Shown: positions 34,967 to 49,217, counted from the stretch's first letter. The stretch: 64,000 bases of DNA from Nymphaea colorata (GCF_008831285.2 NC_045138.2:38617115-38681114); one strand, 5' to 3'. Notes: generated from the sequence alone by a model not told the origin. A program made the numbers and translations.

Positions 34967-37900
34967 ATGAGATACTACTATATGTGGTCCTCTCAAAAGA
35001 TTGCAAGCACGAGAGGAAGGCTTTTCCTGTATTCTCGATCTTTCTTTTCATCAGATACCCACAAGGATCTGTCCTACGTTGACCTTCCTAGGCCAGCTAG
35101 GGACAAATCTAAAAGGAAGCCATATCCAACCCCCATGAAAGTGCTTATACAGAGGGCAAAATTGGAGAAAGAAGCAAGGAAGCTGAACCCCTGTAGGACC
35201 CTTGAACCACCTGACAATGGGTTGCTCATCCCTGAATTTGTACCCATTGCTCATCAAGTCTACAAGGCAAGAACCAACCTCCTTGATGGTTTGTCAAAGC
35301 TATTGAACGTTGTTGATGTAAAAAGGTGCAGGTAATTTTTTTTTTTTTTGCATTTAAACAATTTGATGAAATTGCTTTCAAATTATTCTCAATTTTTCTT
35401 TTTCTTTTTCTGAATTTTATTTGTTAATGAATTACAAAGTGGAATGATTGCTACATTAGGTTGGACCTACTACACAAAGTACATATAGGGCTTCAAATAT
35501 TTTCTTTGAAGCTTTTAAGTGAAATGTGGACTATCTTCAATTATAGTATTCTTTTTTCATTCTATTTTTTTAATATCTGTTGTTATTTTTCAAAATGCTG
35601 TCAAATCAAGATATTTCAAACAGTTTTTAAGGGAAACATTCTAAAGTTCATAACTTAGTCCCCTAACATGTATTGGTTGAATCGGAAGTTAGATACATGA
35701 TGTAAGATAACATAATAGAAAAAGTTGCCACTTTTTACTACAAAATTTCATGGAAAATTTAGAAAAGATTAGGAAAAGGTAAAAAAAAAAAAAAATCCCC
35801 ATGAAAGAAAATGAATTGCATAACCATAAGTCACATAAGAAATAACAATGGCAAACATGGAACACATTTCAATAGAAATATAGTAATCAAGATGCATCCA
35901 TTAACTAAACTTGAAATTATAGTCCCTAACACAAAAGTCTGAGAGTAAAACCTGAAGTAGCATAATTTCAAAGTTCAAATGCCTAATAACAAGGTCCTTA
36001 GACTAGTCAAATTAAGAACATATATCTGTGATAAAAATTTGATATCTTCGTTAAGTTCTTTGCTCCATTAGGTTCTCCTCCCCACAAGTTCTCTTAATAT
36101 AGTCATATAACTTCCGATGTTGATGCTTCTGCTGCAACAGCCCCATTTTAGAACCAAAGACTATCAGATTTTTAATGTATCTTCTTGATTTTTGGAATTA
36201 TAATATTTGGCAAAGGTAGCTTTAAATTGTCAATTGCAAGCCTTGGCTACGTCTGCATGAACTCCTCTGCAATAGTTCGTAAAGTTTTGGTGTAATATTT
36301 TTCATGTAAATGCATGGTGGCACACAGGATGGGCTGCCATCTAGTTGGCCAATCAGATGCAACTTAAAAGTATGAACTATGAGAGTTCATACCATAAATA
36401 CATCGGTAAATTGAATGATGACTCTGACTTTCAGAGTCACCTAGCTATCTAATATGGGTCATCTAATTCAACATGATGGACAATTAAGAGAAAAACACCG
36501 AGAAAGAGGTGAGGGGCATTTTCATCATCTAATATTAGTTTATACCTTTTTCTCTTTATTTTTCTCTCTACCATTCATCTGCTTTAGATGGCGGCACTGG
36601 TAAGATGGCTGCGTGACTTTAGATAACCAAAGTCGTCGTTCACTCACTCTATATACATTTATATATGTATGTATATTGCAATTCTTTTGGTCATGCCTGT
36701 CTAAGAACATTGATGTGCAAGATCATAAGATCTTCCAAAAAGTTCAGCCATTGTTGAGTGTGTCATAATATTGCCAAGAAAATATATATGACAGTCATTT
36801 AACTAAGATTTTCTAAAACAAAATCTACACTAATGGTTAACAATTTTATACCATTGATGATGAAACTTGTGAAAGACCTGTACTTTCAAGTTTCAATATG
36901 ACATCAGTCTTCCGTACATGAAATTGGCTCCTAATCAATGTTTTTCTCCTCAAACACACAAGAGCTCCCTCACATTCTACTCTGAAGAGTGTGCTGTAGC
37001 CAGTCGTTTGGGGCTTTTAAAGCTCAAAATAGAAAAAGTGTGTTTTGGAGTCCAGACCCTTTTTCCACCAAGTTTGTCTCATAGAATATAACCAGTTCGT
37101 ACAATATCCTTTGCTATGTCGCCACACGTAATACAAATGAACATGCATATGATACATCCGTCAAACTAATTTCGGGACATATCTTTTCAGTTTTGGTCTT
37201 AGTGAGGTCATATGTATATATGGTATACAAGTTTCATTCGTTGGCTTAAGCATAGACTTTTTCTGATATTATTATAATCTTATCTTGAGTTTGCAAAAGC
37301 TTGATCAGAAAGGTTTTTGTGGATTCATGAAACATTTAAGTGGTATCAATTTTATTACAATATAAATGTCATTTTTTTATTGTTTGGATTAAATGTCTTC
37401 TTTGAATTAATGTTTTCTACTTCTAAGTTATGCTTAGTTCTTAATTGAGATTTCATGCTAAAAAGCAATGTACATTTCCAATTAACCAGCAAGAAAATCA
37501 TAAGCAGATTCATGGTGCAGCTACCACTTTCATCAAATTTTCCAGCCCAATATTGGGTCAATTGGATGGCAAGGGCCTTTCTGTTGATTTTTAAGATGGT
37601 AGAATGGGTAAATGGGTTCATGTGCTTTAATTGTGCAGAAAAGAATTCTGCCATTTTCATTTGTTATATGCCTTCAAACTTTGAAGGAAGGATCTTGAAG
37701 AAGTTTGCCATGATTTTGCTTTTCGTTACAGTAAAAGTTGATGTAGTGCTCCTGTTCTTTATGTACCATTGCATGTTAAACCTTTATGGAAAATATATGC
37801 AAGAGTCACAGGACCACCACATGTTTCTCTCCAAGGAGGGTTTCTGTGTGTCTGTTGAGTATATGTGGCTGTTCATTGTGTTTATGCATCCTTGCAGGAA

Positions 37901-38987
37901 ATTCATATCTCTGGCTGCCTTAGCTTTACATAAGCTAATGCAAATCTTCTTGTTTCATTGTCTAGTGGCTACGTGGCATCTCATAAAGGATTTATTCTTA
38001 AGTGAACTTTTTATACCCATTAGGAGTGCCTTTCTTTCCCAAGTGTAAACTGGTTTTTGGTGTACAAGAAAATGTGTTTAGCGGTGTCTGTTTTTAAGTT
38101 GCACAATGGCATAATTCAGACTAATGCTCTACAGTGTCTTATTCCTGTCATCCTTCATGTTCAGATTTTGCTCAGAAGTTCATGTTGGCCACGTGGGTCA
38201 TGAAATAAGAACATGTACAGGCCCAAGAAGTGGTCTAAGAAATGCCATGCATGTCTGGACCAATGGGAAAGTTGTTGATGTTGTTGGATTTCCCTTGTGC
38301 TTCCATCTAGATGATAGAGCTAAGAAACCAAGAGTTGTACATGATGAGAGATCTACAGTCAAAAGGCTGCCTGCCATTGTAGAGCTCTGCATTCAAGCTG
38401 GATTAGACCTTCCAAAGTATCCAACTATGAGAAGAACTAGGCCTGTCCACTCCATTGAGGGAAGAATCGTTGAATTTGATGATGATTCAGCCTCAAACAA
38501 TGACATAAGGGATGAGGTCAGCATGGATCTCCCTGGTAGTGAATGTCTTGATTCTGAAGAACTTACAGGTGACATTACTGAATTGAGCATCAAGATTTTA
38601 GAGTCTTGGTTCATAATGAAGAATGGAGCAGAGGAACTTATGAAAAAGTTTTCTGTCCAGACTTGCGGGTATTGCCCTGAGGTCCAAGTTGGTCCTAAAG
38701 GGCACAAGGTGAGGATGTGTAAAGCTGCTAAACACCAGTTTCGTGATGGCCTGCATGCATGGCAGGAGGCAACCATTGAAGACATTATAGGAATGAACTA
38801 CGTGTGGCATGTGCGAGATCGTGATGGTCCTGCTCTGAGGAATGAGCTCAAGAGGTACTATGGTAAAGCTCCAGCTGTTGTTGAATTATGTGTACAGGCC
38901 GGTGCTCCCATTCCTGATGAATTCAGGAGCATGATGAGGTTGGATGTAGTTTCTCCTGACCGGGATGAAGTGGATCTTGTTGCTTGA
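34967..38987 (+). CDS. APO3: APO protein 3, mitochondrial
   Basis: Member of the plant-specific APO (accumulation of photosystem one) family of zinc-binding RNA-splicing factors; the APO3 branch is predicted mitochondrial. Exon 1 is 34967-35331 and exon 2 is 38165-38987, joined across a 2833-bp GT-AG intron within a split Arg codon, giving 395 residues (Arabidopsis about 400). Seen: an Arg/Ser-rich presequence without acidic residues (MRYYYMWSSQKIASTRGRLF), then PRPARDKSKRKPYPTP and LEPPDNGLLIPEFVP. The first APO motif is C121-x2-C124 with VGHVGHEIRTC; the second is C289-GY-C with VGPKGHKVRMC. The protein ends in the APO3-like MMRLDVV...DEVDLVA. A leader intron may end just before the ATG (CACAG^ATG). 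Exon 1 and part of the intron are duplicated in inverted orientation upstream. Confidence 0.94.
36413..36641. mobile_element. Foldback MITE in the right arm (APO3 intron)
   Basis: Reverse-complement partner of the unit at 31820-32048, with the same double-palindrome termini (GACTCTGACTTTCAGAGTC at its left end). It lies in the intron of APO3. Confidence 0.5.
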
Positions 38988-40550
38988 TGGAGCCCATTTT
39001 GTTTTCCTGCACCAGCCTTTTATGAGTTGGATGCAGAGGCCTGTGTTGACAAGGATTGTTACCACCAACTCTCACCCATGTAAAATATGCTCTGAATTTA
39101 ATTCGAAGGAATACATTATATCTAAAATTGTAAAGTATTTGAGCAGATTTTACGATTTCACTAAGTTGTGTGATTTTATTAAGGTCAAAATTATGAATCA
39201 CATGCGTTGATGGATAATTGATGAAATGAAGAGCATGATGCAAGTTGGCTAAATATTTCATCAATTACGTGGGTCTGTCGTTTGATAGTTAGACCGGTTT
39301 TGCATGTAACATACTGTAAGTTAGGTTACGGAATTAACCATGAAGAAAACAGTATGATAAAAGGTTCTGTGTAACTTATGAACGCATATCATATATTATG
39401 TTAATTGTAACATAACGTATAATTGCACCTTAACATAAAGACGCATAAGAAAATTGAACCTAAAACTATAAATTTCTTAAAGCTGAATGTCTTCTTCATC
39501 ATGGAGAATGTTTACTTCATCATGGAAATATTGTTATAAATTTTAATCCAGAAAAAGATTTAGACTGATTTCATGCAATAAAGTTAGATTTTTCATCCTT
39601 TTTTTTTCCTGGAAAAGCTTATGTCAGTTCTCCAAAATGAAAATTTTCAAGTTTTATGATTTTACCACCATTGAGTCGCTTGAAGACTAAAAAATCGTGT
39701 CATTCACAATGAAACCTTCTCCATTCTAATGCTCATTTAAGTATTAATAGCAATTTTAAGTGATTAATTTTGATTATTTCTAATTAAGGTGTGCATGTTG
39801 GATCTTGGAAGCAACATATAATTTTTTTTTTTGTATTTTATGCAACTCATGTTTTCACATTGGAACTTTTCTTACTTCCCATTTTTTCTTATATTTTGTA
39901 TTCGTTTTCATTTTTAAATGTCTTGGTATCATTAATATTAAAAAAAAAAAATCCGTAACCTTTTGCCTGTCCAACTTTAAACCAGACAGACACGGTTTTA
40001 TTGTAGTTTTACAAAGTTGGCTTGGGCATTAACTTAGACAGAAACTCACGTTCCCATTATGTCTTCTGCAGATTTCTGGCACAACAGAATTTTGAGAATC
40101 TTTTATGGAGACCAATGAGAAAGAATACATCTTACTGGTAAAGACAGCCTAAATTAAGTGAAGAACCTTACTCTATGGAGGTGAAAATATCAATAGAATC
40201 AAAAGACGTAGAGATATTGAATGGTGGGTTCTACGTGAAGAAATAACCTTGATGGTTAAAATGGATGAACCCTTGTAAGATAACAGCTGTTGTTAATTAT
40301 TTCTGTCTGCAATCAGCAGTCACTTCCCAGCAAAAATTTTTCAAGATTAATTTTTTATGGTCAGCGAATCAGGTATGTTGTGAAATTCATTAGTCTTCTG
40401 ACCGATTTTTTGTTATTTTGTTAAAAAGAATGTGGATAATGGCTCATAGTCTTCAGTAGCTGAAAATGACAATCTTATCCTGACGTTAAGAAATTTTTTA
40501 CAGCATTTTGAATATATGACAGAGGATTCAAATTTGCCGGATAATTACTG
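38988..40550. other. Intergenic stretch between APO3 and the HD-domain gene
   Basis: AT-rich sequence containing the APO3 3' UTR and the start of the next gene's upstream region. I see no gene, transposon end or RNA gene. Confidence 0.5.
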
Positions 40551-40932
40551 GACAGTTAGAAATTAAAAATCTGTCACTAAAAACACCTTAAAAACATAGC
40601 CGTGGATGCGCAACGAGATTCGGAAATTCGGAGTTGCCAGTTGCCACCATCTGGTGGCTGGAGCTTGTTCCACAGGCCTCGACTTGATGTCACCTACCGA
40701 ATCAGACTCCCCAAAGAAGAACCGTATGGTGGCACGACTCCGAGGACTGCATTTCAGCCCCATGTGTGATTCTCATTTTATTTTTAAGACAGCGTTTCCC
40801 ATTCTTGCGCAAGAAACTACGGACTCCCCACCTCTCTCCGTTCTTAACGACATTTGAGAGAAAGCGTGGCATCATCTTCGGAGGAAGCCATTCTCAGAGG
40901 CTCTTAAGAAAACCCATCAACTCAGAGAGGTC

Positions 40933-40994
40933 GATCTCCCAAGGCAAGAACCTAAAGAAGCAAGATCTCCCTAGGCAAGAACCTAAAGAAGCAA
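40933..40994 (+). repeat. 31-bp tandem duplication abutting a start codon
   Basis: GATCTCCC(A/T)AGGCAAGAAC... occurs twice in succession (40933-40963 and 40964-40994) with one mismatch. The second copy ends on the A of the ATG of the HD-domain gene, so the duplication lies in its 5' leader. Confidence 0.85.
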
Positions 40995-43900
40995 TGGGTC
41001 TGAATTCCGCACTCTCCTCTTCTTCTCTTTTCTACCAACCATTCCCATCTTCATCGCCATCGTCATCTTCTTCTCATTCGTTCCCTGCCCATCATTCCTT
41101 TTTGGTTACACCCAATTCGTTGAAGCTCCTCATGCACAAGGGGAGTTTGTCACCTGCACCCATATTGATCAATCTCACCAAGAAGTCTTTCTCACGGTTC
41201 TTTGCTGCTGCCAGTGGGGATTCGACATCTCACCGTGAATTCCCAACTACTGCATGCGGCAACGGAGCTCCGCTGTCATCGTCATCCTCCGCCATAGATT
41301 TCCTTACCTTGTGCCACCGGCTCAAGGTTGCGTCCCCGATAATATGATCTCTGTTCTTTCATTTGTTTCCTCTTCTTTTGGCGGTCTTTGATGCAGAAAA
41401 CTTGTTATGCATGGGAAAATTGATCGTTTCATTTGTTTGCGTAACTTGTCGTTTTACTTTCTTTGATTTCCCTTTCTATCATGCTTTGGTCCAAACAATT
41501 AGCGTGAAATTCATGCGGATCAACACAAGCTTGTGGGAAGTGTTTGAGTTTCTGATGGTACGCTTAGATCAGGTTGTATGTCCAATATCTGTATCTCGCG
41601 CATGAAGGTCGTGATCGAGGGCAATCATTTACCATTGCAACTACGAAACAATCAAGTGCAACCACATTTTATTGCAGCTAGGAAATAATCTAGACAAATG
41701 ATAGCAGAGGATCCAGCATCTAGCAAAAACAAAAAAAATTCGAATTCACGACTTAAGAGATGTTTTAGTCTAATCTGTTTCGTAACTTTTGCACTAGAAC
41801 ACCCCACTAAAGTATAATTAGTGATCGGCATTGTGATGATTGTGATTTCTTTTATTTATTGATGCAACCTACCAGCTAGTGCGGTTTTGTCTGGAGTCTT
41901 GGTTCATGGGGGTTTGTGAAATGCTGAACGAGATGTTATCTGACGTTGAACCAAATTGTATAAATATGCTATAGCACTTACGATTGTCATATGGCTGATC
42001 AAATTATCCTCTATCCTTTTGGTATCATTATCATCTCAGTTAGTTTTCCTCCATATATGCAGAAATTACCAAGACCTTTAAATTCTGTAACACTTCCTTT
42101 GATGTTATGTGATCCTTTTCTCACTCGTATTGATTTATGTTTGTGAGTGGTGATGAATTGAAAGGTTTCTAAGTATTGATGATAGTAGGAGATATCTTCA
42201 TCTTCTGTTAAAACTTGAAGCGAAGGATTTTTGCAATATGAGGTGGAAAATTGAATGTTTTCAGAAATGACCAGTGAAGACAGGGCTAAAAGATGAATGA
42301 AGTTGGCTGCTGTTTTGGAAAAAAAATGGAAACAACATATGCTGCATAAAGTATCATCTTCATTAAGAAGGACTAATACTGGTCTACAGGTAATACACAA
42401 CTTGGATGTGGCATAGTTTTCGAACTTCCAAGTTTTAATGCAGGGGTGCTTAAAAGGAGTCAAGTACATCTCAGATTTTTGAGCAATAAAAGTCTTTCAT
42501 GATTCTTTGAGTTCACCAATGTCCACCTCTCTAGAATTCATATCTAAACTTGTTTTTTTTTCGTTCTTGACACATACTCTAAATGCGCAACTCATTTTCC
42601 TTGTGGGTCCTTGTAAGGGAAAGAAAAAATTTGGAATGTTACAATAGAGGACAGATGATTTATGTTTTAACCTTTTCAGTCAGGAAGAAATTAAACATAA
42701 TATCAGTTGGACAGAAATGATACTCATGTCCAATGGGAGGTTCAATCCCATTCGGAAAAGGAGTAAGGGAAGACAATGACTGTAACCATCTGGTCATCAT
42801 GACATCTTTTGGAAAAGTATACTCTATCTAATGGAGAAATTCGAGATTATCAGATATGCTGCTACATGATCATATCCCCGATCAGTCTATGATCTTATTG
42901 TAAATCAAAGTTTTATATGTTGCTGTGCAAAGGTAGCTTCCCATCCTTACAGAAACCATCACCTGAAAACTGATCTATTCACCCTCTTTGGATAAGGTGT
43001 TTGTTCATTTGAAGTTATACTGTTGAACCACTTATAGATTGGCAACCCTGAACTCCAATCAACTCTCTGATGTATTATTGTCAATCTCTAGCAGCCATGG
43101 TCTTGATCAGTCCGGAGCTTGACCATGGCCTGGTTTGCTGCATAAGATTTGTTGAAGTTTGACTAGAGAAGTTATGCAAGTTATTCCACCATCGTTTCAC
43201 TTGAGCAAGCTGTAGGATTGCAACTTGCTGGAGTCTGTTCTCTCTTCGCAGCCACAACTCCGTACAAATGGCTGAACCTCCTAACCAGGGACCCGATGAT
43301 GGAACACCCGCAGAAAAGCAAATGGGTTGACAAGCTACTAGAAGATAAATGTGTGAAACTATTTTATTGAAGTATAGGTTACATGTTGTCTTCTGTTTTT
43401 CTCTCTGCAGTATCCGTATTCTAACTTTAGCTTAAAGTTTCTCTTATGCTGGTATTCAGTGCTTGTGTGGCAGTTTCCTTTGGCTTCTGATACATATACT
43501 TTTCAATTCTTTGTCAGACTACCAAAAGGAAGGGATGGATTAACCATGGAATAAAGAATCCTGAATCAATTGCTGATCATATGTATCTCATGGCAGTTAT
43601 GGCATTAATTGCAAATGACATTCCTGGTGTGGATAGAGAAAGGTGGTAGACCCCACTCTGAAACTGGAACTTCAATTTTATGGCCTATTAATGTGTATGT
43701 GTAAATGCACGTGAACACTTACTTCTATGATCCCCAAACTGGCATAGCATGATTATCAAATAATTTTAAAATTGGAGTTTCTTCCTTTCTTGTTGCATTT
43801 ACACCTGCTGATTTGAAGATTAAGATTTATTGTCCAAAGCCTCACCCTTCTATCATGTCCTATTTTTTCTCTTTCCATGTTGTTGTTTGATGCAAAGTAA

Positions 43901-46786
43901 TGTCTTATTTAATGATGCTCTACACATCCATCTTACTAAGCAGTTTTGTCTGTTTCATCCTTTTTCTTCAAGCAGATGCATAAAGATTGCAATTGTGCAT
44001 GACATTGCTGAAGGTACTCTAAGGCTTTGATTTATTTTTTATTGGACTAGCCATGCAATTCGATGGATATTTTTCATCATATGAAGCACTTAAACCGTTT
44101 GTTATTACTGGCCTCCACTTAATAGCTATTGTTGGTGATATCACACCATCTGATGGGGTCCCCAAGGCAGAGAAGAGCAGGCGAGAACTCGAGGCTTTGA
44201 CTTACATGTGTGAACTTCTTGGGGAACAAGCTAGGGGTAATTGATGTATCTGGGATTTGTAATATTTATGTACTTTCAGTTATCATTTCCTGCCATCTTT
44301 TGCATGATTTAATGGTGGCTGCTGTTTTCTGCAGCTGATGAGGTAAAAGAACTTTGGGGAGAATATGAGAACAATTCTTCTTTGGAAGCTAAACTTGTAA
44401 AAGATTTTGACAAGGTGAGTCACGTTAAAACCTGAAGTGGGCAGACCATATTTAGAAAGTTCATCTTTTGGTTTGAAGAACTTCATTGGTTTAAGCATGG
44501 AATGAAACTCTATGCATGTGAAGTTTTGTACATGTGTTCATCAGTACAATTATATGTTGCTGGGACTCACATATGTGCAATGTTCTGATTTAACTATAGT
44601 TTAATTTGAGAAGCACCACATATTTTTCACTTCTTTTTTCTTCCCCTCTGAAGACTTCATGATATGGCTTATTCATAAGGAATCTTCTTAAAATGTATTA
44701 AATACACGTTCAGTTTTCATGATTGCTGTGTTAGACTTTTACTTCTGAGAACTGCCATTTCTGTAACCCTATTATTCATGATATCATTTCCCTTTTTTTA
44801 TAAAGAGTAGTCAAGCAGTAAATAGATTTTCTGCTGGGCATTTCAATTGACATCACACAAGCTCGTGCATGCTCTGTGGGAATGTTATAATTTGTCAAAC
44901 ATTGTATCAGTTCAACAATTTTTTGTTCTCACTAGAACCATCTGTTATTAAGTTGCTCAACCATATCAGCAGATGCAGAACCTCAATATTTTTCTATTGG
45001 GGTTATTAAAAATATATATGTTTAAAAAAATCCAAGGGTACCGTGTGCTTGGGACCAGCTCTGCCACTTCCTGCAATTCAGCTCCTGCCTATCAGTGAAA
45101 AGTTTACAAGGCAAAGCTGCAAGATGAGAAATGAATTTGTTCATTTTCTCGAATGACAGTTCAAGCAGTAGAATACTTAATCTGCTATTTACTAATAAAG
45201 AAGATTCAAGAGAAGATAATGGGATATGATAATAAAAAGAATTGTGTAGGATGACAAGGCGTATGTACAGATTCATATGCCAAGAATGCCAGTTCTGTTG
45301 TTTCCCTTCCCTTCTTTGTTCATAATTTATGACTGAAAATAGCTGTTGGGTTTCATTTTGTGGTTTTCCCTGGTGCATTTCTATTTACCATTGCATATGG
45401 TGGCTATCGAACAGTGCATGTTATGGGGAGACTTACTCTAAACTCTAAAGATAATTTTTTGTCTATGCACCACACTGTGCTTCATGAGTTCTGTGAATTT
45501 TCTAGAAGTGGGAACAAAATTCGGGATCTATTAATAGCAATAATAAGATGATAAAAAAAATATTTATGCCTGAAAAACGTCAGTTGATGGTCTGCTATAG
45601 CCTATAATCTAAATGTAAGTCATGTGCTTCATTGCTATTAGAACATTATTATAGCTGCCAGCATTACAAGGTACTGGAGTTATAGTGTGCGAATTCTTGG
45701 AAAGACATGGTCACAGCTTTACTTTGTGTTCTGAGGAGTGAGGAGCACATTGCCCATTGATTTTGTAATGTTTCTGTGAATATTTTGATCTGATCATCCA
45801 TGTGTTCATAGGCCTTTAAAAAGAGAAGACACATTATATTTTCAGGTTCTGATACATGAATTCGATAATTTGAAAGCATCAAGCTTTCATTAACTAAAAA
45901 AGTTCATTTTTGTATGGAAGTAGTTAGATCCACAGCATTGTTCTGCCGATCAGAGGTACCTGATCATCTAAATAATGCATGCAGCATGATTTCCCACTGC
46001 ATAGTAAAGTATATCAAAAGACAAGACCTTGTGGCGAGCATGATGCGAGCATTAATTTTTCTTTGTGTGTATAGGAGCATATGAACAATTGGGTAAATAT
46101 TTGAATTTTTCACTAAGGCAGTCAACAATTTGCAGGTGGAGATGATCCTGCAAGCATTGGAATATGAAGCTGGTATCTCTCTGAATTCAATAAAACCTTC
46201 TTCAGAATTGGCTTCTCGGTCCACCTATTGTTGGGGACTTAAAGTAGAATAACATGTTCTTCTGTTTTCTAGACTAACTGAGAATGCTTAAGCTTGACCT
46301 CTTATGGTTAAGGTGATAAATAATTTCCCTGTTTCCTCTTTTTTGGCAAGACAAAAGAACTGTGGTCCTGAACCACCATAGTCTATGGTGGAAAACAGTT
46401 GATTTACGTCATCTAATCTCCAAAAGTGAATTAATTGTTGAATCATGTTCAACATCTTTTCTCTGTTAAATTGATTTATGTCTGACGTAAAATGCTTGTT
46501 GACTATCATCAATGTTAACTATGGTTAATTCGTTTATGGTTTGTTTTGCTTTGTTCTAATTTGATGCAGAGCATGGCAAGGTCTTGGACGAATTCTTCCT
46601 TTCCACGGCAGGTACTTTTCTTTCATTCTCCTGAGTTGAACGCTACATGTTTTCTCCGCAGCATTGAATGTATTTGTCTATTTATTATTATTTTTTTTTA
46701 TCACAGGGAAATTTCAAACTGACATCGGAAGGAGGTGGGCTGCGGAGGTGACGTCAAGAAGGAACAGAAGACTCGATGGAAAGTGA
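40994..46786 (+). CDS. HD-domain 5'-deoxynucleotidase, HDDC2/YfbR type, organelle-targeted
   Basis: Homologue of human HDDC2 and E. coli YfbR (Arabidopsis At1g26160/At2g23820), metal-dependent phosphohydrolases that remove phosphate from deoxyribonucleoside 5'-monophosphates. Eight exons: 40994-41326, 43518-43642, 43976-44013, 44126-44236, 44335-44414, 46136-46172, 46570-46611, 46707-46786, total 281 residues with frame kept at every junction. Exon 1 is a Ser-rich transit peptide (SSPSSSSSHSFPAHH) ending in the domain start (IDFLTLCHRLK). HD-domain residues: H132 (ESIADHMYLMAVMA), H161-D162 (IAIVHDIAE), E165 and D170 (IVGDITPSDGVPK). Then KAEKSRRELEALTYM, ELWGEYENNSSLEAKLVKDF and DKVEMILQALEYE, and the C-terminal LDEFFLSTAGKFQTDIG. 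The plastid-like transit peptide is inferred from composition. Several exons are only 37-42 bp. Confidence 0.93.
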
Positions 46787-49036
46787 AAGTTTTGAGATGC
46801 CACTCATCAATTTCTTCAATTTTTTTAAACGATTTTCCTTCTGTGCTTTCGTATTATGTACCATATCCTTGGATTCTGGAAAAACGGTGCTCAATCGTGA
46901 GATAACAGCATGCCCTTGTCAAAAGCGTCTGAGAAAACATCAAATTGATTAGATCTATTCTGGGTTCACCATTTGTCATCAATACATCTGTTCTACAGAT
47001 GAAATTTGCGACACCAAGAGGACATCTTATTCTGAAAGTCATCACGTAGAAAGAAAGGGAGAGATGAATGTTAGTGCTGGCTCCAGCGTTAATCAATTAC
47101 TCGATCAAGTGACTGTGGAGGAACAGAGCCTGCATTTCAACGTGCACCTATAATTTGTTGGTGAACCAAGTTTCAGGGTAAGGATGGGTTGGTGGATTAT
47201 GGGCATCCATGAGATTAAAATTTTGAAACTATAGTTTGGCCTTTGCGACAAAAAATTCATGGCTCGGCCCGGCCCCTGTTGAGGTGGGTCTCACATTATA
47301 TCAACTTCGATCCATGGTAGGGATCCATGGTAGGGTAGTTCAGATCCCCCTTAGGAAAATTTGGTACGCCAACCAAAATCTCGCAACTTAATTCAAAACA
47401 TACCTGCATCGGATAGAGAACAGATAACGACGGGTATAGGTCCATGTGAGATTGGCGAGTCACTCGGACATGATATCCCTGGAAAATTGAGATCCGAGAT
47501 TTTTTAAATTCTCGTTTGGGATTTGGAAGAAAAAAAAATCCCATATCCAGTCTTGACCCCACGACCTGCTTGACCAAGCCTCCCCTCACAAAACTGGAGA
47601 AGAAGGGGCAGACTTTTCCACCAACTGAAAAGGGGGCGATTGGGTGTGGGATTATGGATATGGGCCCGGACACAGTTTATGGTGGACCCGAATGAGCTTC
47701 AAGAAATTTGAATGTTCAGACTTGAGTTGATAGACAAAGATGTGCTCCTATCTTTGTCTTGAGCCCCTGTTTCTATAGATGATGTGGACTGAAAATCACA
47801 GCCACAGACATTGACAAAATAAGATTTTAGATTTTCTTAAAAAAAGTGATGTTTTGGGGTCACAATCTAGATCTTTCAAATTATAGAAAGATTCATGGGG
47901 TCCTGTAATTTCACTAGAATGAGATTGTGACTGCAATTCTTGGGCTTTCAAGTGGGCTCAAGGCGAAGACCGGAGAACGCGGCCATGGCACCATATTGGC
48001 GTCACCTCGCGCCGGACTGGCCGAGCAACCAGGTGGGTAGCCTGCCTGAACCCGGCCGGGGGGTAGCTGGTGCTGGTGCTGTTGCTGGTTGGGGAAGGTT
48101 AGATGGTTAACTGCAAGAAATGCACATGAGTTTCACAAGACGGGAAGCTAGTCCACACATCATTTAAGCCTCAACCTCTCTCTTTCCCTTATGTCGATAT
48201 CCATTCAATGCACGTCAAAGGATGGATCTGGATTCTGGACCCACTTCATTGAAGTATATCCAATCCTATCTTTCAAAAGAGAAGTAAAAAGCTAAACAAA
48301 TGTAAACCTGAGTGATCCAAATCCGAAAATCGGGTTGAGATCCAAAAAAAAAAAAGGGACATGATATCTACCAACCGGTCCAAACCAAACAAAAGAACAA
48401 CGTGGTGGGGAGGTTGGTTGGTGTTTTAAGCAAATATGGTTCAGAACGGATCCAGATTTAAAAGCAGGGTCTCATTTGGACTTGTTCGGTCCATAACATC
48501 CAACTTTGATATTAAATCTTCTAAAATTCTTTACATTCTCATATTCTCATATATTATATGTATTTAGAAACACATGTATCTAAGATATATTTGAAGATGT
48601 AAACGGATGATATACACATATTGAAAAGATTATTAATATGAAGCAATTGGACTTATGAAATTTAGTACATGACATATGAAGCAGTTGACTGCGTGCCTTA
48701 TTTTCATTTCAAAAATTATAAACTAAACATTCACATCAGCAGTTCAGGCTGACAATTTCTGTCCATGAAATACATGATCAAATGGATAATATTCTTAGGT
48801 TTTAATAATTTAATTTAAACTGAATTTGGGTGGTCAACGTCACAAGAAAAAAAAAAAAAACCTTAATTCTCTTTGGATATGGTCCCCAACTATGCATAAA
48901 GTCTCTCTCTTTCTCTATCTCTGTTTTGCGTGCACACAAACGCATGTACAGTGATCGCTCTCTCATATAATCCTTCAATAGTGACTCTGGATGTCCAATC
49001 ATTTCCATTTCCATCAGGCGCCCTTAAGTTCTTTAA

Positions 49037-49217
<181 letters not shown>

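Larger units (their letters stand above)
33795..37319 (+). repeat. Right arm of the APO3 inverted duplication
   Basis: Contains the functional APO3 exon 1 and part of its intron. Relative to the left arm it carries two extra pieces. One is about 720 bp at 34023-34744, made of an AT-rich part with repeated CGTATCGTA motifs plus a partial exon-1 copy. The other is 35285-36094, which the left arm has lost. Outside these, the arms pair as given for the left arm. Confidence 0.93.

Noticed and set aside
37455-38048. A 197-codon plus-strand frame inside the APO3 intron
   Set aside because: It is Phe/Leu/Ile-rich with no recognisable domain, lies wholly between two well-supported APO3 exons, and its composition fits T-rich intron DNA.
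42011-42469. A 152-codon minus-strand frame in intron 1 of the HD-domain gene
   Set aside because: No motif, no splice-site support and no counterpart in known proteins; a chance frame in a 2.2 kb intron is plausible.
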